Shown here: one piece after another, positions 25,641 through 35,137 of the stretch
Layout of the letters: each line of letters begins with the position of its first letter
Position numbering within the stretch: the stretch's first letter is position 1
Assembly: GCA_049614485.1 (NCBI GenBank)
Contig: JBMZDR010000012.1
Span: forward strand, 1 to 62,924
DNA length: 62,924 nt
Direction of reading: 5' to 3'
Source: GCA-2733415 sp049614485
GTDB lineage: Bacteria; Bacteroidota; Bacteroidia; Flavobacteriales; Flavobacteriaceae
Notes under the pieces: model-generated
Told to the model about the DNA's origin: nothing
The model's input: the letters and a program-made list of their open reading frames with translations, nothing else
The model's database searches: none
Position numbers and translations under genes: made by a program

Positions 25641-26286
25641 TTAAAAAATCTTTTAAATAATAAGGTTCAAAATAAGCGACATCTTCAATGTCGCTTATTT
25701 TAAATTTATTGTACGCTAACGCACTCATATTCTTAGCCGAAGGCACACTGTCAACAAAACGAGCATTCTCATGCTGTATTATCTCTTTTGTTTTGTCTGT
25801 TTTATTACCCACAAACACCACAACACCTTTACTTAAATAGTCTAAAAATGAAGTTTCGTTTAATATTTCCGCTTCAATCTCTCTAACTGAATTATACTGA
25901 GAATCATACACTTTTGTATACGCTTCTAAACGTCTAGCATCAATCATAGGAACTATAAAATTAGCATCAATAGTTATCTGTTGTGCCAAAATTTGTAAAG
26001 TTTCTAATGCAATTAGCGGGATATCTAAAGCAAAACAAAGTCCTTTAGCCGCCGAAACACCTATTCTTAAACCTGTATAAGACCCTGGCCCTTTACTAAC
26101 CGCTATAGCATTTAAATCTGTAAACTCCAGATGACACTTTTTAAGCACTTCTTTAATAAACACATGTAAGTTTTCAGCATGCGAATAGCCATTACTAACT
26201 TCCTGCACAGCAACAGTTTTTCCGTTTTCTGATAGCGCTACGGAACAATTGGTTGTTGATGTTTCTATTTGTAAAATGTAAATCAA
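25615..26286 (-). CDS. tsaB: tRNA threonylcarbamoyladenosine biosynthesis protein TsaB
   Basis: TsaB pairs with TsaD in making t6A37 on ANN-decoding tRNAs. The 223-residue form starts (M)IYILQIETSTTNCSVALS at a TTG (26286-26284). There is no ATG nearby, and the frame could run up to a TTG at 26316. The family motifs ISKGPGSYTGLRIG-like (AVSKGPGSYTGLRIGVSAAKG) and MIDARRLEAY are present. The gene ends convergently inside the last codons of the S74 gene. The translation start is uncertain. Confidence 0.9.
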   Translation of the reverse strand: MIYILQIETSTTNCSVALSENGKTVAVQEVSNGYSHAENLHVFIKEVLKKCHLEFTDLNAIAVSKGPGSYTGLRIGVSAAKGLCFALDIPLIALETLQILAQQITIDANFIVPMIDARRLEAYTKVYDSQYNSVREIEAEILNETSFLDYLSKGVVVFVGNKTDKTKEIIQHENARFVDSVPSAKNMSALAYNKFKISDIEDVAYFEPYYLKDFLITPAKKKI

Positions 26287-26344
26287 AGCGAATGTATTTA
26301 AAGCAAAAATCGACAATTCTAACGACTTCTGTATTCCTTAAATA

Positions 26345-26386
26345 AAAAAAAACCACTATTTGTTATAAAATACAAATAGTGGTTTT
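26345..26386 (-). terminator. Terminator of the ABC exporter operon
   Basis: A 15-bp inverted repeat (AAAACCACTATTTGT and its complement) flanked by A and T runs lies directly downstream of the leftward tolC gene. Confidence 0.82.
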
Positions 26387-26405
26387 AAAAAAATGAGTTT
26401 TAAAA

Positions 26406-27722
26406 TTACTCTAACAATGATTTACCTGCGTAAAAATCTAACACTTTAGATTTAAACACAAAATCATATTTTGCTTTTGTAAGTGATGCTTTAGCATTTA
26501 CTAGTTTTGTTCGTTCTTGATCTAAATCAAACGCATTTGCCATACCTATGCTAAAACGTCCTTGCGTATTTTCTAAAGACAACTGCTGAGCAACTAATGA
26601 TTTTTTAGCCGCTTCGTGCGACTTTAATGCAGCTTTTACATCTAAAAATGCACGCTCTATATTAGTATAGAGCGTTAATTTTGCCTGCTCTAAGTTTAGT
26701 CTTGCCTTTTCTTCTTGTATTTTACTTTTACTCACAGATGTTTTATTCTGAAACCTTGAAAAGATTGGAATACTCAAACGCAAGCTTATATTATGCCCTT
26801 TATTATCGTTCATTTGTTGAACGAATGAGTTTGATGAATTTAAATTTGAAAAATTTGCACCGGAGTTAAACCCATAATTAAAACTCAATGATGGCATGTA
26901 TCCGCCTCTTGAAATCACAGTTCCTAATTCTGAAATCTCAATTGCTTTTTCAGCGGACTTAATTTCATTTCGTTCAGACTCTGCAATAGTATAAATTGAG
27001 TTACTATCTTTATACAACAATGTTGTTGAAGGCTCATCAACTTCAATGTTAATAACATTAAAGCCTGTTGAAGATACTTGAAGTAATTGCGCCAAACTTA
27101 ATTTAGCTAAATTTAAGTTATTTTCTGCTGCAACAACTGTTTGTTCATCATTTGCTAAAGTTGCCTCAATATTTAACAAATCACCTTTAGGACTTACACC
27201 AGAATCTACTAGTTCCTGAACTCTTTTGTACTGTTTTTTACTAAACTGTAATTGAAAAAGTGCTGTGCTCAAATTTTCTTTATTAAACAGTACATTTAAA
27301 TAACTATTAACCACGTTTAAAGTAATATCGTCTTTAATTTTTGCCAACTCAAATTTACTTTGCTCTAAATTTAATTTAGATTGTTTATATAAATTTGTTG
27401 TTCTAAAACCATTAAAAATCGTTTGAGAAACATTCACCGATGCACTAGATGAATGAAACGTTCTATCTACAAAGGTTCCAGGAAACAACTCAGCACTACC
27501 ATAACTTACAGACTGAGAGAAACTAGCCGCTAACGAAGGCAAAAACTGTCCTTTTGAAGCTTTTAAATTCTCTTCACTAGTTAATGTATTGTACTCAGTT
27601 TGTTTTACTGAAATGTTATTTTCAATTGCATGATTTACACACTGCTCTAAAGTCCATTGTTTTTCTTGCGCAAAAGAAAATGATGCAACAAACACAGTTA
27701 AAATTAGTATACTTTTTTTCAT
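26406..27722 (-). CDS. TolC-family outer-membrane efflux channel
   Basis: The outer-membrane exit duct of the exporter encoded upstream. I use the ATG at 27722 (MKKSILILTVFVASFSFAQ), giving 438 residues with a signal peptide. The open frame extends further up but would run into the hlyD-like gene. Two OEP repeats follow, each with long alternating coiled-coil segments (NSYLNVLFNKENLSTALFQL and its second copy RAFLDVKAALKSHEAAKKSL). The NxxQ-type beta elements include SVNVSQTIFNGFRT and SLRLSIPIFSRFQ. It is the last gene of the operon. Confidence 0.92.
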   Translation of the reverse strand: MKKSILILTVFVASFSFAQEKQWTLEQCVNHAIENNISVKQTEYNTLTSEENLKASKGQFLPSLAASFSQSVSYGSAELFPGTFVDRTFHSSSASVNVSQTIFNGFRTTNLYKQSKLNLEQSKFELAKIKDDITLNVVNSYLNVLFNKENLSTALFQLQFSKKQYKRVQELVDSGVSPKGDLLNIEATLANDEQTVVAAENNLNLAKLSLAQLLQVSSTGFNVINIEVDEPSTTLLYKDSNSIYTIAESERNEIKSAEKAIEISELGTVISRGGYMPSLSFNYGFNSGANFSNLNSSNSFVQQMNDNKGHNISLRLSIPIFSRFQNKTSVSKSKIQEEKARLNLEQAKLTLYTNIERAFLDVKAALKSHEAAKKSLVAQQLSLENTQGRFSIGMANAFDLDQERTKLVNAKASLTKAKYDFVFKSKVLDFYAGKSLLE

Positions 27723-27738
27723 TTTTCTTTGAAGTGTA

Positions 27739-28857
27739 TTACTTATCTTCATCTTCGTTATCTTTTGAAGCTTTGTTCCAAACTTTAATTTTATCTCCAT
27801 CTTTTAACCCATCTAAAATCTCTACGTTAATTCCATCTGAAATCCCTAGAGTGACATCTACTTTTTCAAACTTCTGATCTTCTTTTTCTATTTCTACAAA
27901 TGGTTTTTCTGTTAACCTATCAAACTGTAATAACGATTCTTTTATTGAAAATACTGAATCTTTTTTTTCTAATTCAATTTCTGCATTTGCACTATAGCCA
28001 GCTCTTACATACGTATCATCGCCAATATTCACATCCGCTTTAATCGTAAACTGAACAGCACCAGACTCTTCTTTACCTTTTGGCGCTACAAATGTTAACT
28101 TAGCAGGGAATTCTTTCTTTTCAATAGCACCTAACTTTACCATTATTTCTCTCCCTTCTTTTAGTTTCCCTACCTCAGCTTCATCAACTTTTCCTTCAAA
28201 AATCATTTTACTCATATCTGCAATAGTAGCAATAGTTGTACCAGCATTAAAATTATTACTTTCAATAACTTGATTTCCTTCACGAATAGGAATTTCTAGT
28301 ATCGTTCCTGAAATTTGAGCAACAATATTAGTGTTCGCTGCAGATTCAGAACCTGCTGCAGCTCCTTTTTTAATAATTTGAAAATCGGTTTGACTTTGAT
28401 TCAAGCTTTGTCGTGCTTGGTTATATGTGAGTTCGCTATTTTCAAAATCTTGTTTAGAAATAATACCTTTTTCAAACAACTCTTTGTTACGATCAAACAC
28501 CACTTTAGAATTATCAAAAGACAATCTAGCTGAACGTACTCTACTTTGAGCACTCGCTAAATTCTGTGCATTTGGCACAACTCTAATTTTAGCTAATAAT
28601 TGTCCTTTTTTAACCAAATCACCCTCTTCAACAAGAATTTCTGAAACAATACCAGAGATTTGAGGTTTTACCTCAATTTCTTCTTCCGGATTAACCTTTC
28701 CTGTTGCTACAGTTTTGGTTGTAATACTTGCTTTAAATGGCTGCTCTGTTTTATACTCTACAGATGCTTTTGAATTTTTATCTGCAAAAAATTTCATTAC
28801 AACTACCAACAAACCAAGTCCTACTACTGCTAATGCTATTTTTAGTCCTTTACTCAT
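27739..28857 (-). CDS. HlyD/MacA-family periplasmic adaptor
   Basis: A 372-residue membrane-fusion protein linking the ABC permeases to TolC. It has one N-terminal membrane anchor (residues 4-25) and the split biotinyl-lipoyl domain (VSEILVEEGDLVKKGQLLAKI and ISGTILEIPIREGNQV). A helical hairpin lies between these (about 90-170), followed by the beta-barrel domain (VDEAEVGKLKEGREIMVKLG). An acidic/lysine tail (KASKDNEDEDK) closes it. The gene lies 51 bp downstream of the second permease and 16 bp before tolC. Confidence 0.93.
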   Translation of the reverse strand: MSKGLKIALAVVGLGLLVVVMKFFADKNSKASVEYKTEQPFKASITTKTVATGKVNPEEEIEVKPQISGIVSEILVEEGDLVKKGQLLAKIRVVPNAQNLASAQSRVRSARLSFDNSKVVFDRNKELFEKGIISKQDFENSELTYNQARQSLNQSQTDFQIIKKGAAAGSESAANTNIVAQISGTILEIPIREGNQVIESNNFNAGTTIATIADMSKMIFEGKVDEAEVGKLKEGREIMVKLGAIEKKEFPAKLTFVAPKGKEESGAVQFTIKADVNIGDDTYVRAGYSANAEIELEKKDSVFSIKESLLQFDRLTEKPFVEIEKEDQKFEKVDVTLGISDGINVEILDGLKDGDKIKVWNKASKDNEDEDK

Positions 28858-28908
28858 TACTTTTAATTTTAAAACTTCTATTTGAATTGATTTCTATTAT
28901 TCACTTAT

Positions 28909-30153
28909 TTACTCTTCTCTTAAGGCATCAATTGGCTTAACACTTGTAGCTTTATTTGCCGGAATTAACCCTATTAATGTTCCTAAGATTATTAATATTC
29001 CTAAAGCCAACCAAACAACAGGTATGGATACGGATGCATTTACAAGTGCTGCGTCTTCACCTTGCCCAAATGCTGCATCAATAGCCATTAAAATTAATCC
29101 TCCGGAAATAATTCCTATTAATCCAGCAACTAACGTTAACAATACTGCCTCCATTACTATTTGACGTTTAATTTCAAATGGTGTTGCCCCTAAAGCTCTT
29201 CTAACACCTATTTCTTTAGTGCGTTCTTTTACTGTAATTAGTAAAATATTACCAATTGCAAAAACTCCTGCTATTAAAGTAGCAATACCAACAAACCATG
29301 TTAGAAACTGCATTCCAACTAAAAATCCTGTGAACTTTTTAAACTCTTTACCTAGGTTAAAACTTCCAAAAGCGCGCTTATCTTCAGGGTGTATTTTATT
29401 TAAGGTTTTGAGCAATAACTTGGCGTCCATTTCTATTTGTTTGATGTCGTATTCTGGTTTTCCAGTTAACATCATCCAGCCAATATCTTCTCCTTTATTA
29501 TATATTTGTTGAAAAGTTGTAAAAGGAATATGCATATCTGAAGATGGCCCCATATTCATTGAACCTGTTTCAAACATTCCTACAACTTTAAAGTTGATAC
29601 TGTTTATTTGAATAAATTGGCCAATGGCATCTTCATCTTTTTCAAACAATTGCTTGTATAAGTCTTCTGATATAACAACTATTTTCTTTTTTCCTTCAAT
29701 ATCATTTTGATTAATGAACCGCCCATGAACCAATTTACTTTTCTGTACTTTATCTAATAACGGGTAATCACCGTTAACTCTAAAGCTTCCAGATTGAAAT
29801 CCTCTTATCACAGTTGCGGCTGTTTGATTTCTTGGCACTACAAACTCTATACCTTCTACTTCTTGCTCTACAGCTTTAGCGTCTTGTAGTGTTAAACGAA
29901 CGCTTTTCCCTTCTTGAAAACCTTTGAATGGCATGCTGGTAGATTGCCCCCAAATAAACACGCTATTTGTTGCAAAATCACCAAACAACCTGTTAAAAGA
30001 ATTTTCCATTCCTCTAGCAGCTCCCAAAAGCCCAATTAGCAATAAAATTCCCCACCAAACCCCAATCATTGTAATGATTGTTCTAAACTTATTCTTGCTA
30101 AGACTATCATATATTTCTTGCCAAGAATCTCTATCTACTAAAAATCTAAACAT
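28909..30153 (-). CDS. MacB-type ABC transporter permease (second of two)
   Basis: A 414-residue FtsX/MacB-fold permease: helix 1 near residues 22-42, a large periplasmic domain (about 45-280), and three C-terminal helices near 285, 335 and 380. The conserved VKERTKEIGVRRALGATPFEI coupling element follows helix 2, and the protein ends PANKATSVKPIDALREE. It is one base away from the upstream permease gene. The two are paralogues and probably form a heterodimer, with the ATPase encoded first in the operon. Confidence 0.93.
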   Translation of the reverse strand: MFRFLVDRDSWQEIYDSLSKNKFRTIITMIGVWWGILLLIGLLGAARGMENSFNRLFGDFATNSVFIWGQSTSMPFKGFQEGKSVRLTLQDAKAVEQEVEGIEFVVPRNQTAATVIRGFQSGSFRVNGDYPLLDKVQKSKLVHGRFINQNDIEGKKKIVVISEDLYKQLFEKDEDAIGQFIQINSINFKVVGMFETGSMNMGPSSDMHIPFTTFQQIYNKGEDIGWMMLTGKPEYDIKQIEMDAKLLLKTLNKIHPEDKRAFGSFNLGKEFKKFTGFLVGMQFLTWFVGIATLIAGVFAIGNILLITVKERTKEIGVRRALGATPFEIKRQIVMEAVLLTLVAGLIGIISGGLILMAIDAAFGQGEDAALVNASVSIPVVWLALGILIILGTLIGLIPANKATSVKPIDALREE

Positions 30154-30154
30154 A

Positions 30155-31384
30155 CTATTCGTCTCTTAGTGCTACAATTGGTTTGATGCTTGCCGCACGT
30201 TTTGCTGGCAAATACCCTGCTATTGCACCTGCAATAATTAATATTATTGTGGCCGTAACTATTAAACTTGTACTCACACTTGGATTGGTAATAAAATACT
30301 CTTTTAAACTATCTCCTATCAGCTCTAAAACCCCCATACCAATTAATAATCCAAAATATCCTGCCAATGACGTTACCAAAATTGACTCTAACATAATCAT
30401 TGTAACTATTGATTTTGGTTGAGCGCCTAATGCTTTTCTAATTCCTAGTTCTTTAGTACGTTCTTTTACTACAAAAATCATGATGTTTGCTATACCAACA
30501 ATACCTGCAACTAATGTTCCCATTCCTATAATGACAATTAACACGCCTAGCACAGAGGTCATTTGATTAACTCCTTTAGATGCTTCAGCCATGTTTCTAA
30601 CCCGAACTGCACGCTGATCTCTTGGCGACACATCAAACTTGTCTTTTAATTTTTTGGTTAACAAACTACTGAAAGATAAGGCCTGATCAAAACTCATTTC
30701 CGGATTATACGTCAGGTTTATTTGGTCAATATAGTCGTTATTACCATAAATTCTTTGGGCGGTGCTTATTGGCAAATAAATCATGCGTTCTTCATTATCA
30801 CCTCCATCATCACGATAAATACCTACGACTTTGTATTGGATACCTCCTAAATTCACATATTTACCCAGTGCAGTTGTTTTAGAAAACAGATCTTCTTCTA
30901 CCAATCGGCCAATAACCATTACTTTAGATTTTTCTTGTAAATCTTTTGTGGTTATGTAGCGTCCTTCATAAACTTGTGTCTTTTCTAGGTATTGGTGGTC
31001 TGGATGAACAGCTCGAACCTGATAAGATCCTTTTTCATTTTTATATGTTGCTGGCAAGTTTTTATACACACGAGATGTGATGTATTGCACTTTGTCATCA
31101 AACTCATCTTTTATATAATCAAAATCTTCATTTTTAAACTGGATAGTTCTACCAGACTTGAACCCTCTGTAGGGCTTTGTTGTTCTTCCTGACTGTACAA
31201 ATATGGAGTTTTGAGCATCGTCTTTAAAAAAGCTATTAAAAGTATTCTCTAAACCGTTGGCAATACCAAAAAGCAGGGTAAATAATAAAATAGCAAAGGC
31301 AACCGTAAAACCTGAAAGCATACTCCTAAGCTTGTTTTTACTGATACTCTGAAATATTTCTCTCCAAAGATCTAAATCAAACAT
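30155..31384 (-). CDS. MacB-type ABC transporter permease (first of two)
   Basis: A 409-residue paralogue of the following permease with the same layout: one N-terminal helix, a periplasmic MacB domain, and three C-terminal helices. Shared motifs include VKERTKELGIRKALGAQPKSI and the ending PAKRAASIKPIVALRDE. Its ATG lies inside the last codons of the ATPase gene (8-bp overlap), showing translational coupling. The cargo is unknown; families of this type export peptides, lipoproteins or drugs. Confidence 0.93.
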   Translation of the reverse strand: MFDLDLWREIFQSISKNKLRSMLSGFTVAFAILLFTLLFGIANGLENTFNSFFKDDAQNSIFVQSGRTTKPYRGFKSGRTIQFKNEDFDYIKDEFDDKVQYITSRVYKNLPATYKNEKGSYQVRAVHPDHQYLEKTQVYEGRYITTKDLQEKSKVMVIGRLVEEDLFSKTTALGKYVNLGGIQYKVVGIYRDDGGDNEERMIYLPISTAQRIYGNNDYIDQINLTYNPEMSFDQALSFSSLLTKKLKDKFDVSPRDQRAVRVRNMAEASKGVNQMTSVLGVLIVIIGMGTLVAGIVGIANIMIFVVKERTKELGIRKALGAQPKSIVTMIMLESILVTSLAGYFGLLIGMGVLELIGDSLKEYFITNPSVSTSLIVTATIILIIAGAIAGYLPAKRAASIKPIVALRDE

Positions 31385-32078
31385 ATTGTGACGCTCTTAC
31401 TTGGTTTATAAATTTATCTTCTAATATTACACCATCTTTTAGTCGTACCACACGTTTACACATATTAGCAATATCTTCTTCATGAGTTACTATTAGTATG
31501 GTTTTTCCCTCATCATTTAATTCTTGAATGAAGTCCATTATTTCATAAGAAGTTTTTGTATCTAATGCTCCTGTAGGTTCATCTGCTAATAACAATTTTG
31601 GATCTGCCGCTAAGGCTCTTGCAATTGCCACACGTTGTTTCTGCCCTCCAGATAATTCATTAGGCAAATGCTTTGCCCAATCTTTTAAACCTACTTTTTC
31701 TAAATGGAACATTGCTTTCTCCTGACGCTCTTTTCGCCCAACACCTTGATAGTACAATGGTAAAGACACATTTTCAACAGCGTTTTTATAATTAATTAAG
31801 TTAAAAGACTGAAAAATAAACCCAAGAAACTTATTTCTATATACTGCCGCCTTTTTCTCGTTTAGGTTTTTAATTGTGACACCATCAAGAACATATTGCC
31901 CATCATCTGCTTCATCAAGCATACCAATGATGTTTAATAATGTAGATTTACCTGAACCAGACGACCCCATAATAGCAACCAATTCACCTTCTTTAACAGA
32001 TAAATCTATTCCTTTTAAAACATGTAAACTGGAATCACCTATTGGGTAAGACTTGTGTAGTTGTTTAATTTCTAACAT
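31377..32078 (-). CDS. ABC transporter ATP-binding protein (MacB/LolD type)
   Basis: A 233-residue ATPase starting MLEIKQLHKSYPIGDSSLHVLKG. An in-frame ATG 19 codons up is less likely because that part would be a non-conserved lysine-rich leader. The motifs are Walker A GSSGSGKST, Q-loop FQSFNLI, signature LSGGQKQRVAIARAL and Walker B LLLADEPTGALD, with the H-loop in IVTHEED. The subfamily with GALDTKTS and 'IANMCKRVVRLKDG' powers MacB-type exporters. It is first in a five-gene operon with two permeases, HlyD and TolC. Confidence 0.94.
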   Translation of the reverse strand: MLEIKQLHKSYPIGDSSLHVLKGIDLSVKEGELVAIMGSSGSGKSTLLNIIGMLDEADDGQYVLDGVTIKNLNEKKAAVYRNKFLGFIFQSFNLINYKNAVENVSLPLYYQGVGRKERQEKAMFHLEKVGLKDWAKHLPNELSGGQKQRVAIARALAADPKLLLADEPTGALDTKTSYEIMDFIQELNDEGKTILIVTHEEDIANMCKRVVRLKDGVILEDKFINQVRASQYV

Positions 32079-32181
32079 TTGATTGATGTATTCGTTTTGC
32101 TTTTTTTTTGCAACTTTAGTTATTAGACTAATCAATCATAAATTTGTTACAGTAGAAACTAAAAAAGATATAGATAAATAC

Positions 32182-32222
32182 AAAAGCACTTCAGATGTGG
32201 AGTTTAACAACTGAAGTGCTCT
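32182..32222 (-). terminator. Terminator after the 32245-32778 lipoprotein gene
   Basis: AGCACTTCAG and CTGAAGTGCT form a 10-bp stem with a 16-base loop. On the minus strand it is followed by TTTTGTATTT. Confidence 0.7.
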
Positions 32223-32244
32223 ATTATTATAAGGCTCTTATTTT

Positions 32245-32778
32245 TTAATTTTGATTATTTACATCTCCTATTTCATTAATTTTTTCATCTATTAGATAGA
32301 CATAACTTTTTAAATATTTTGGAATATTATTAGTATTTAAATCTATTAGAAACTGTTTATGGTGTTCATAATCTTCATACTCAACATATATACCACCCCA
32401 ATCTCCAGCATCTGGCATCCCTATTCTATTATAGGTTGCTTTAGTCTCCAGAAGTTTGATCGGAAATTCTAACAACAACTCTTCAGTACTTATGTTCGAC
32501 ACTCCTTTTACAGGAACAAAAACACCTTTATAAAATTGATTTGAAAGCGGATAAGTATCAGATATATCTTCTCTTAATTTGTTTTCTTGCAACATAAAAA
32601 TTTCTACACATAAGTTCCCCTGACACTTTCCAAAATACCTACCAAACTTTAATGTGACACCTTTTTGCTTAGCAATTTTTGCCCCTGACTCAACACTAGT
32701 GACCCCCTCATCATCATAACACGAATTTGTTAGCAGTAAAGACACTACAACTAACATTAAAATTTTAATTTTTCCCAT
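32245..32778 (-). CDS. Hypothetical lipoprotein
   Basis: A 177-residue protein starting MGKIKILMLVVVSLLLTNSC, with a lipobox TNSC (Cys20) followed by acidic residues. I do not recognise the family. The mature part has no transmembrane segment. It contains a cysteine pair in the segment GKCQGNLCVEIF and looks like a small alpha/beta domain that ends in an asparagine-rich tail. It is a single-gene unit, with spacers of more than 100 bp on both sides and its own terminator. Nothing links it to the neighbouring exporter or oxidase genes beyond position. Confidence 0.7.
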   Translation of the reverse strand: MGKIKILMLVVVSLLLTNSCYDDEGVTSVESGAKIAKQKGVTLKFGRYFGKCQGNLCVEIFMLQENKLREDISDTYPLSNQFYKGVFVPVKGVSNISTEELLLEFPIKLLETKATYNRIGMPDAGDWGGIYVEYEDYEHHKQFLIDLNTNNIPKYLKSYVYLIDEKINEIGDVNNQN

Positions 32779-32909
32779 GACATAAACTTTAATAATTAAT
32801 ACCAAATAACTCTACTAAAAACAGAAGATAAATAGAGGTATTCTAAACAAGAAAAGTAGATTTGGAAAGCAGACACAAGTTACGAAAATTAAACCTAACT
32901 AACTATATA

Positions 32910-33134
32910 TCAATGCGTTATTGTTTTTTTGTTTTTAAAACTTCTGTAAATCATAAATGCTACAAAAGCTACAAGAATATAAGGTACAGCCATAAGATAG
33001 ACAATACCATCATTAACACTTTCAGCTAAGGAATTATCATCCATACTTTCTAATTGCGCTCTACACATGGCACACTGTGCATTTGCCACAAAAGACACCA
33101 AAATAAAAACGGAAAATAATAGTTGTTTTTTCAT
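32910..33134 (-). CDS. Small membrane protein with CxxC motif, oxidase-assembly cluster
   Basis: A 74-residue protein starting at the ATG that overlaps the stop of the DUF420 gene (TAATG); longer readings upstream lie inside that gene. A signal peptide is followed by NAQCAMCRAQLES, so a CxxC is exposed in the periplasm right after cleavage. One membrane helix (about residues 45-63) and a basic tail (YRSFKNKKTITH) end it. Being last in a run of cytochrome oxidase assembly genes, it may handle copper or disulfides for the oxidase. That is inference only. Confidence 0.72.
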   Translation of the reverse strand: MKKQLLFSVFILVSFVANAQCAMCRAQLESMDDNSLAESVNDGIVYLMAVPYILVAFVAFMIYRSFKNKKTITH

Positions 33135-33679
33135 TATGACACGTAATAAGGAGAAATCATCAGATATACTACTACTCCAGTTACAGCAACATATAGCCAT
33201 AATGGAAATGTGATTTTTGCAATTTTCTTATGCTTATCAAAACGTTTAGACAACGCTTTAACATATGTAATTAACACTAATGGTATAACAGCTATTGATA
33301 ATACAATATGTGATATTAATATAAAATAATAGACAATCTTAATTACACCGTCCCCACCATATTTGGTAGACTCAGATGTCATATGATACCCGATATATAA
33401 TAACAAGAAACAAACCGACAATGCAATTGCCAACTTCATTAAGCGCTCATGAGCTACGCGATTACCTTTTTTAATCATTACCACAGCTAACACTAACACA
33501 ATGGCTGTAAATCCATTTATTGTTGCGTAAATAGGCGGGAGAAAAGTTAATGGTTCAACATCAAAACCTAGGCGCTTTAAATTGACCCCAAACAAGGCAG
33601 CTACAGCTAAAGGAATAACTATTGATAATAGCCAAATCCATTTGTTATATTTTTGTTCTAAGGTAGTTTGATCTTCCAT
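33134..33679 (-). CDS. DUF420 membrane protein (cytochrome oxidase assembly-associated)
   Basis: A 181-residue protein with five predicted membrane helices and the DUF420 pattern: ATINGFTAIVLVLA, the histidine-containing RVAHERLMKLAI, and YHMTSESTKYGG ... LISHIVLSI. DUF420 proteins (also called YozB/CtaM-related) assist heme-copper oxidase maturation in bacilli. Its place 10 bp after SCO1 supports the same role here. The small CxxC protein starts in its stop codon. Confidence 0.85.
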   Translation of the reverse strand: MEDQTTLEQKYNKWIWLLSIVIPLAVAALFGVNLKRLGFDVEPLTFLPPIYATINGFTAIVLVLAVVMIKKGNRVAHERLMKLAIALSVCFLLLYIGYHMTSESTKYGGDGVIKIVYYFILISHIVLSIAVIPLVLITYVKALSKRFDKHKKIAKITFPLWLYVAVTGVVVYLMISPYYVS

Positions 33680-33689
33680 ATTTAATGTA

Positions 33690-34427
33690 TTAGTCTTCTT
33701 TTAATAATTTAAGAATATCTTGTTTCAATTCTGTAATTTGATGCAATGATGTGTCAATTACATCTCCAGCTTCGTCTTTACTAGTTTCCGTGATTCCTCT
33801 GTAATATAAAATCGGATTTCCGAACTCATCTTGCCTTGAACGAATAACGCCATTTTTATCTACCAACGCGAACATCCCTGAATGTTCAAAACCACCTGGA
33901 GCCAATTCTTTTGCGGCCGCATACATATCAAATCCTTTATTTGATAACGCCATAATAGCCGATTCATCACCTGTTAGCATTTGCCAATTTTTTGACTTGA
34001 TACCGTGGTCAACCATATAATTTTTTAATACAGATGGCGTGTCGTGCTCAGGGTTAATAGTAAATGATGCAATTGCAAAATTATCCAAATCACCAAAAGC
34101 AGATTCAATTTGCAACATGTTTTGCGTCATAATTGGACAAATGGTTGGACATGTTGTAAAAAAGAATTCCACAACGTACACTTTATCTTCAAAAAATGAA
34201 TTGTCTACCGGTATACTATCTTGGTTTATGAACTTAAAATCAGGCACTTTCCCGAATTTAGTTAATTCAGAACTACCTTCAGATGTAGTTACACCACGTT
34301 TTACGGTATTTAACCTGTTACCATCAAGTACTTTATCATTAGTTACTCTATCAATAATCTTTGGTACTGCAAAAATCCCGAAGATCAGAATAATAAATGT
34401 AATTCCTATATATGACTTATTTTTCAT
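33690..34427 (-). CDS. SCO1/SenC family copper chaperone for cytochrome c oxidase
   Basis: A 245-residue, membrane-anchored thioredoxin-fold protein that delivers copper to the CuA site of cytochrome oxidase. It has an N-terminal helix (residues 6-25). The copper motif CxxxC is Cys93/Cys97 in FFTTCPTICPIM, and the third ligand is His182 in EHSGMFALVDKNG. Its start overlaps the end of the upstream SCO-like gene by 11 bp, which suggests coupled translation. The context (DUF420 downstream, oxidase subunits upstream) fits. Confidence 0.93.
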   Translation of the reverse strand: MKNKSYIGITFIILIFGIFAVPKIIDRVTNDKVLDGNRLNTVKRGVTTSEGSSELTKFGKVPDFKFINQDSIPVDNSFFEDKVYVVEFFFTTCPTICPIMTQNMLQIESAFGDLDNFAIASFTINPEHDTPSVLKNYMVDHGIKSKNWQMLTGDESAIMALSNKGFDMYAAAKELAPGGFEHSGMFALVDKNGVIRSRQDEFGNPILYYRGITETSKDEAGDVIDTSLHQITELKQDILKLLKED

Positions 34428-35109
34428 CTCTAATTTCCGTTTGATTTATCTTTAAAAACGAATCTCTTCTGTTTATTTTATAATTATTCTTTAATGCTGC
34501 GTTGTATTCAAACAACAACACCGTTACATCGTTATCCATTTTTTTGTGCAATACCGAAACTGATGTTGCATCATAGCCATGGATATTGTTAAAATCTTTA
34601 TCGTCAGCACAACGTAAATTTTGCTCTTTATCTACAATAAACACATAATTAGTTCCTAAATTTTCATCTAAAGGCAATGCTGTGTGTAATGATTTAAATA
34701 CGGACTGAATAGCTTCTGGGGTTCCAAATGCGAATTCCCATTTATCAATTTCTGCATATCGTGATAGTTCCGTAATAATTTCTCTTATTTGAGGCTCTGT
34801 GCCATTTGGCATCAACATTAGCATTTGAAAATCTTCATCAGAACTATGAATGCCTTTATAGATTTCTTCGTGCAAGTTGTATACATTTATTTTTCTGTCA
34901 GACAAGTCACTACCCAAAAAGCCTAATACAGTCAATTTGTTTTTTAACTGAACTGAATTTCCTTTTAGACTTTTGAAAGCCGTCACCTCGGATACATTTT
35001 GGGACACTATTGGCAGACTAGAAAAATTATAGACGCCTGTAGCAAAAAACAAATAAATGATTATTGGGCAGACAAATAAAAGCGCGAGTACAAGGTTTTT
35101 CTTATTCAA
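34417..35109 (-). CDS. SCO-like thioredoxin-fold protein lacking the copper cysteines
   Basis: A protein of about 230 residues with one N-terminal membrane helix (NLVLALLFVCPIIIYLFF) and a periplasmic domain. There is no ATG. A TTG at 35109 gives (M)NKKNLVLALLF; another TTG at 35133 lies inside a TATTTTTG promoter-like box, so I favour the former. It aligns with the SCO1 neighbour: LTVLGFLGSDLSDRK sits where SCO1 has its CxxxC, and NYVFIVDKEQNLR where SCO1 has HSGMFALVDKNG. Both cysteines and the histidine are absent. It probably keeps a structural role in oxidase assembly. It is the first gene after a terminator, with SCO1 overlapping its end. Confidence 0.72.
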   Translation of the reverse strand: MNKKNLVLALLFVCPIIIYLFFATGVYNFSSLPIVSQNVSEVTAFKSLKGNSVQLKNKLTVLGFLGSDLSDRKINVYNLHEEIYKGIHSSDEDFQMLMLMPNGTEPQIREIITELSRYAEIDKWEFAFGTPEAIQSVFKSLHTALPLDENLGTNYVFIVDKEQNLRCADDKDFNNIHGYDATSVSVLHKKMDNDVTVLLFEYNAALKNNYKINRRDSFLKINQTEIRDEK

Positions 35110-35137
35110 AATATTGATTTTAAAACTATGCAAAAAT

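Noticed and set aside
33135..33200. Longer start for the small CxxC membrane protein
   Set aside because: The extra residues come from the DUF420 gene in another frame. The TAATG overlap marks the true start, which is followed at once by a good signal peptide.
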